Assembly (NCBI RefSeq): GCF_028682635.1
Contig: NZ_JANHLK010000010.1
Location: 124,001 to 188,000, forward strand
From: Pseudomonas putida
Lineage (GTDB): Bacteria > Pseudomonadota > Gammaproteobacteria > Pseudomonadales > Pseudomonadaceae
DNA length: 64,000 nt
Direction of reading: 5' to 3'
How positions within the stretch are numbered: position 1 is the first letter of the stretch; the number at the start of each line of letters is the position of its first letter. Positions 61,291 to 64,000 of this stretch are shown here, one piece after another. The notes beneath the pieces are model-generated. The model saw only the letters and a program-made list of their open reading frames with translations. It was not told the origin of the DNA and made no database searches. Made by a program: the position numbers and the translations under genes.

Positions 61291-63798
61291 TCAGGATTCG
61301 TTAGTGCCCGTATCGTAGTGAGGCTTGAGGCCGGTGACTTGACCCTGGACTCCCGCTTCCTGGCGGCGCCGATCGTCGTTCAAAAGGAAATACGACAGCG
61401 CCGGAATCAGGATCAGCGCCCCAAGCATGTTCCACAGGAACATGAAGGTCAGCAGAATGCCCATGTCGGCCTGGAACTTGATTGGCGACCAGACCCAGCA
61501 CACTACGCCGGCGGCCAGGGTGATACCGACCAGCCCGACCACCCGGCCGGTGAAGGCCACGGCCTTGCGATAGGCCTCGGACAGCGACAGTCCCTGGCGC
61601 TGGTACTGCAGTTGCACGCTGAGCAGGTACAAGGCGTAGTCCACCCCGATCCCTACGCCCAGGGCAATCACGGGCAAGGTCGCCACCTTCACGCCGATGC
61701 CCATGGCCACCATCAAGGCTTCGCAAAGAATCGAGGTCAGCACCAGCGGCAGCAGCGCCACCAGCGTGGCGCGCCAACTGCGGAAGGTGATCAGGCAGAA
61801 CAGCGTCACCGCCAGATAAACATAGAGCAGCATGGTGCGATTGGCCTCGCGTACCACGATGTTGGTGGCCGCTTCGATGCCGGCGTTGCCGGCGGCCAAC
61901 AGGAACTGGCGATCCTCGCTGCTGTTTTCCCTGGCGAACTGCTCGGCGATCTCCACCACGGCGTCGAGGGTCTCGGCCTTGTGATCCTTGAGGTAGGCGA
62001 TCACCGGCATCAGCGAGCAGTCAGTGTTGAACAGCTCCGGGGCGTTGACCGAGGCCTGTTGCGCGGCGTAGTTCAGCACGTTTTGATTGCGCTGGATGTT
62101 GTTGAGCTTGGGGTTGCCCTCAAAGGTGCCGGCGGTGATCTGGCGCACGGCATTGACCAGTGACACGGTGGTCTGCACCCCCGGGTGCTGCTGCAGCTTC
62201 CAGGCCAGGCGGTCGGCCAGGATCAGGGTCTTGTAGTCCAGGCAGCCTTCCGGCGCGGTCTTGATCATCACTGCGAACTGATCGCTGGATAGCGCGTAGT
62301 GGCTGGTGATGTAGGCGTTGTCGCGGTTGTAGCGCGACTCGGCACGCAACTCCGGTGCCCCGCTGTCGAGGTCGCCGATTTTCAGTTGCAGGCTGACCAT
62401 GAAGCCGCCGATGCCCAGCAACACGGCGACCAGCACGGTGCCGGTGGCCCACTTGCGGGTGGTGAAGCGATCGAGCAGGTCCCAGAGTTTGCCGAAGCCT
62501 TTGTGGTGCTCGGCACGGGTGTCGATTTTCAGCGCGCGCTCGGCCGCCTTGCGCCCGACGCCGATATAGGACAGCGCCACCGGCATCAGCAGCAAGGAAG
62601 TAAAAATCAGCACCGCCACACCGATGCTGGCGGTGATCGCCAGGTCCTGGATCACCGGAATGTCGATCAGCATCAGCACGGCGAAGCCCACCGCATCGGC
62701 CAGCAACGCGGTGACGCCAGCGATGAACAGACGGCGAAACGTATAGCGCGCGGCGATCAGCTTGTGGGTGCCACGGGCGATGTCCTGCATGATCCCGTTC
62801 ATCTTCTGCGCCGCGTGGGACACGCCGATGGCGAAGATCAAAAACGGCACCAGCACAGAATACGGGTCGATGGCATAACCCAGCCAGGCGACGATGCCCA
62901 ACTGCCAGACCACCGCGATCAGCGAGCAGCCGACCACCAGCAAGGTGCTGCGCACGCAACGGGTGTAGGCGTAGATGATCAGCAGCGAGGTGACCACGGC
63001 CAGGCCGAAGAACATCATCACCTGGATCAGGCCGTCGATCAGGTCGCCCATCAATTTGGCGAAACCGATCACACGGATCTTGTATTGACCTTTGCCCTCC
63101 TCCCCGGCCTTGTGCACGGCGTCGCTGGCGAACTCGATCCTGTCGCGCAAGCGCTCTTCGAGCTGGCGGGAAAAGGCGTGGTAGTTGATGCCCTGGCCGG
63201 TGGCCGTGGCCTTGTCCAACAGCGGCACGATCAGCATGCTCGACTTGTAGTCGCTGGCCACCAGGCTGCCGACGATGCCGGCACGGTTGATGTTCTGGCG
63301 CAGTTGCTCGATGTCCGATGCAGAACCCTGATAACTGTCAGGCATCACCGTGCCGCCCTGGAAGCCTTGCTCGGTAACTTCGGTCCAGCGCACCGCCGAA
63401 CTCCACAGCGATTTCATCCAGGCGCGGTCGACGCCCTGCATGAGAAACAGCTCGTCATTGACCTGCTTGAGGACCGTCAGGTAGTGCGGATCGAAGATGT
63501 CGCCCCGGGTGTTCTCCACCACCACCCGCACCGAGTTGCCCAGGCCGCGCAGCGACTGGCGGTTCTCCAGGTAATTCTGGATGTAGGGCTGGCTCTGCGG
63601 AATCATCTTTTCGAAGCTGGGGCGCAGTTCCAGGCGGGTCATGGCCATGTAGCCCAGGACCACGGTGGCCAGGGCCATGAGCAGCATGAACAGCGGTCGA
63701 TGGTTGAACACCAGCCGTTCCAGCAGATTGCCGGAGCGCCGGTCGAAGTCCGGCAGTTCGCGGATCACCGGCAGGGTGTCTTGCTTCAAATTGCCCAT
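61291..63798 (-). CDS. RND-superfamily transporter (MMPL/SSD type)
   Basis: An 835-residue protein with 12 predicted transmembrane helices in two repeats, each with one large periplasmic loop (about 65-230 and 470-640). The start ATG 63798 gives MGNLKQDTLPVIRELPDFD. Motifs include VSHAAQKMNGIMQDIARG after helix 4 and ALGVGIGVDYALYLLSVQLQYQ after helix 10, the proton-relay area. Such proteins, found with DUF1302/DUF1329 and YCF48 genes, are thought to move hydrophobic molecules or lipids. It starts 28 bases after the YCF48-type gene ends. Confidence 0.9.
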   Translation of the reverse strand: MGNLKQDTLPVIRELPDFDRRSGNLLERLVFNHRPLFMLLMALATVVLGYMAMTRLELRPSFEKMIPQSQPYIQNYLENRQSLRGLGNSVRVVVENTRGDIFDPHYLTVLKQVNDELFLMQGVDRAWMKSLWSSAVRWTEVTEQGFQGGTVMPDSYQGSASDIEQLRQNINRAGIVGSLVASDYKSSMLIVPLLDKATATGQGINYHAFSRQLEERLRDRIEFASDAVHKAGEEGKGQYKIRVIGFAKLMGDLIDGLIQVMMFFGLAVVTSLLIIYAYTRCVRSTLLVVGCSLIAVVWQLGIVAWLGYAIDPYSVLVPFLIFAIGVSHAAQKMNGIMQDIARGTHKLIAARYTFRRLFIAGVTALLADAVGFAVLMLIDIPVIQDLAITASIGVAVLIFTSLLLMPVALSYIGVGRKAAERALKIDTRAEHHKGFGKLWDLLDRFTTRKWATGTVLVAVLLGIGGFMVSLQLKIGDLDSGAPELRAESRYNRDNAYITSHYALSSDQFAVMIKTAPEGCLDYKTLILADRLAWKLQQHPGVQTTVSLVNAVRQITAGTFEGNPKLNNIQRNQNVLNYAAQQASVNAPELFNTDCSLMPVIAYLKDHKAETLDAVVEIAEQFARENSSEDRQFLLAAGNAGIEAATNIVVREANRTMLLYVYLAVTLFCLITFRSWRATLVALLPLVLTSILCEALMVAMGIGVKVATLPVIALGVGIGVDYALYLLSVQLQYQRQGLSLSEAYRKAVAFTGRVVGLVGITLAAGVVCWVWSPIKFQADMGILLTFMFLWNMLGALILIPALSYFLLNDDRRRQEAGVQGQVTGLKPHYDTGTNES

Positions 63799-63826
63799 GT
63801 CTGGGTACTCACTCTGGTTCTTATCG

Positions 63827-64000
63827 TTATTCGACGGGCAGCGTACGCACACCAAGACCGCCAACCAGCACCAGCGCACCATTGACGGCCAATGCGGCAC
63901 CGGCCACCGGTGACTGTCGGGCTTGCGGCATCAGTTGCAGCGGGGCATTACCCCCTCGGCTCATGAGCATGTGCCCGGCCTGGGTGAACAGCCGGAAGCG
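63827..64000 (-). CDS. YCF48/WD40-BNR-like protein, C-terminal end (partial)
   Basis: The last 57 codons of a minus-strand gene that begins beyond the right edge. The end reads LFTQAGHMLMSRGG, then SPVAGAALAVNGALVLV and GGLGVRTLPVE. In Pseudomonas this glycine-rich end is typical of the YCF48-like/photosystem-II-assembly-like beta-propeller proteins that stand upstream of RND genes of this type. The assignment relies partly on that context. Confidence 0.65.
   Translation of the reverse strand, partial: RFRLFTQAGHMLMSRGGNAPLQLMPQARQSPVAGAALAVNGALVLVGGLGVRTLPVE

Noticed and set aside
59790..61304. Plus-strand open frame of 504 codons opposite the acyl-CoA dehydrogenase
   Set aside because: It is the reverse-strand shadow of a strongly conserved enzyme and has no domain.
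62299..63885. Plus-strand open frame of 528 codons opposite the RND transporter
   Set aside because: The translation is dominated by His, Gln, Asp and Gly with no hydrophobic core pattern. It is antisense to a well-supported transporter.
1..64000. CRISPR array, tRNA or rRNA genes
   Set aside because: I saw no series of equal direct repeats with unique spacers, no cloverleaf-like gene with conserved GTTCGAATC arm and CCA end, and no rRNA sequence. The direct repeats present are REP elements.

Overview
The window looks like a chromosomal segment of a Pseudomonas, most likely of the P. fluorescens/P. putida lineage. The reasons are the gene content (cyanide-insensitive oxidase, OprD-type porins, Pca/Nah/Dmp-type aromatic catabolism genes), the GC-rich codon use, Pseudomonas REP elements in inverted pairs, and repeated AAnAAnAA leader motifs of the Crc/Hfq type. 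No rRNA, tRNA, CRISPR array or intact insertion sequence was recognised.

Layout. 1-1.1 kb: a partial crotonase-family gene and a tandem-duplicated REP doublet. 1.1-8.6 kb: a DUF1206 membrane protein, two convergent paralogous small membrane proteins, and a tightly packed minus-strand set (CinA-like amidase, unknown membrane protein, DUF421 protein, cioA, cioB, a ThDP-dependent oxidase-like enzyme, small membrane protein) that probably forms one operon. 8.6-11 kb: accessory genes, including a class V aminotransferase with an unusual leader, a decayed streptomycin-kinase-like gene and a solitary AbrB/MazE-type protein.

11-35.5 kb is an aromatic-catabolism island: an AcoR-like sigma-54 activator with a divergent flavin monooxygenase, pcaIJ with tandem PcaR-like operators, an OprD porin, a NahG-like salicylate hydroxylase, an AAHS transporter, a NahR-like regulator, a second LysR regulator, an MHS transporter, a hippurate-hydrolase-like amidohydrolase, a second OprD porin, a complete phenol hydroxylase operon (dmpKLMNOP) with an outer-membrane channel gene, and the divergent DmpR-type activator. 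Salicylate and phenol are both converted to catechol. No ring-cleavage dioxygenase is present here, so catechol is presumably cleaved elsewhere; pcaIJ supplies the 3-oxoadipate CoA-transferase step of the ortho pathway.

35.5-46.4 kb: a zinc alcohol dehydrogenase, an operon of APC permease, iron alcohol dehydrogenase and aldehyde dehydrogenase, a nitroreductase, and two fumarylacetoacetase-fold enzymes with a LysR regulator and a remnant of a lost MFS transporter. 46.4-53.9 kb: a RES/Xre toxin-antitoxin pair with an operator-rich promoter, an SDR, a VOC protein, RNase Z, a hybrid histidine kinase, and a scar holding an intact small antitoxin-like gene next to an internally deleted zeta-like ATPase. 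53.9-64 kb: a DUF1329 lipid/envelope-associated protein, a PHA-synthase-like remnant, a DHFR-like reductase, a YghU-type GST, a QEGLA/MATCAP putative metallopeptidase, a quinone reductase, and a minus-strand group of acyl-CoA dehydrogenase, RND/MMPL transporter and YCF48-type protein (partial).

The most interesting points are the physical linkage of a salicylate hydroxylase regulon with an amidohydrolase, transporter and porin (possible use of salicylate-amino-acid conjugates), the repeated Crc/Hfq-type motifs before many catabolic genes, the CinA-DUF421-cioAB-ThDP enzyme cluster, and several fresh-looking deletion scars.
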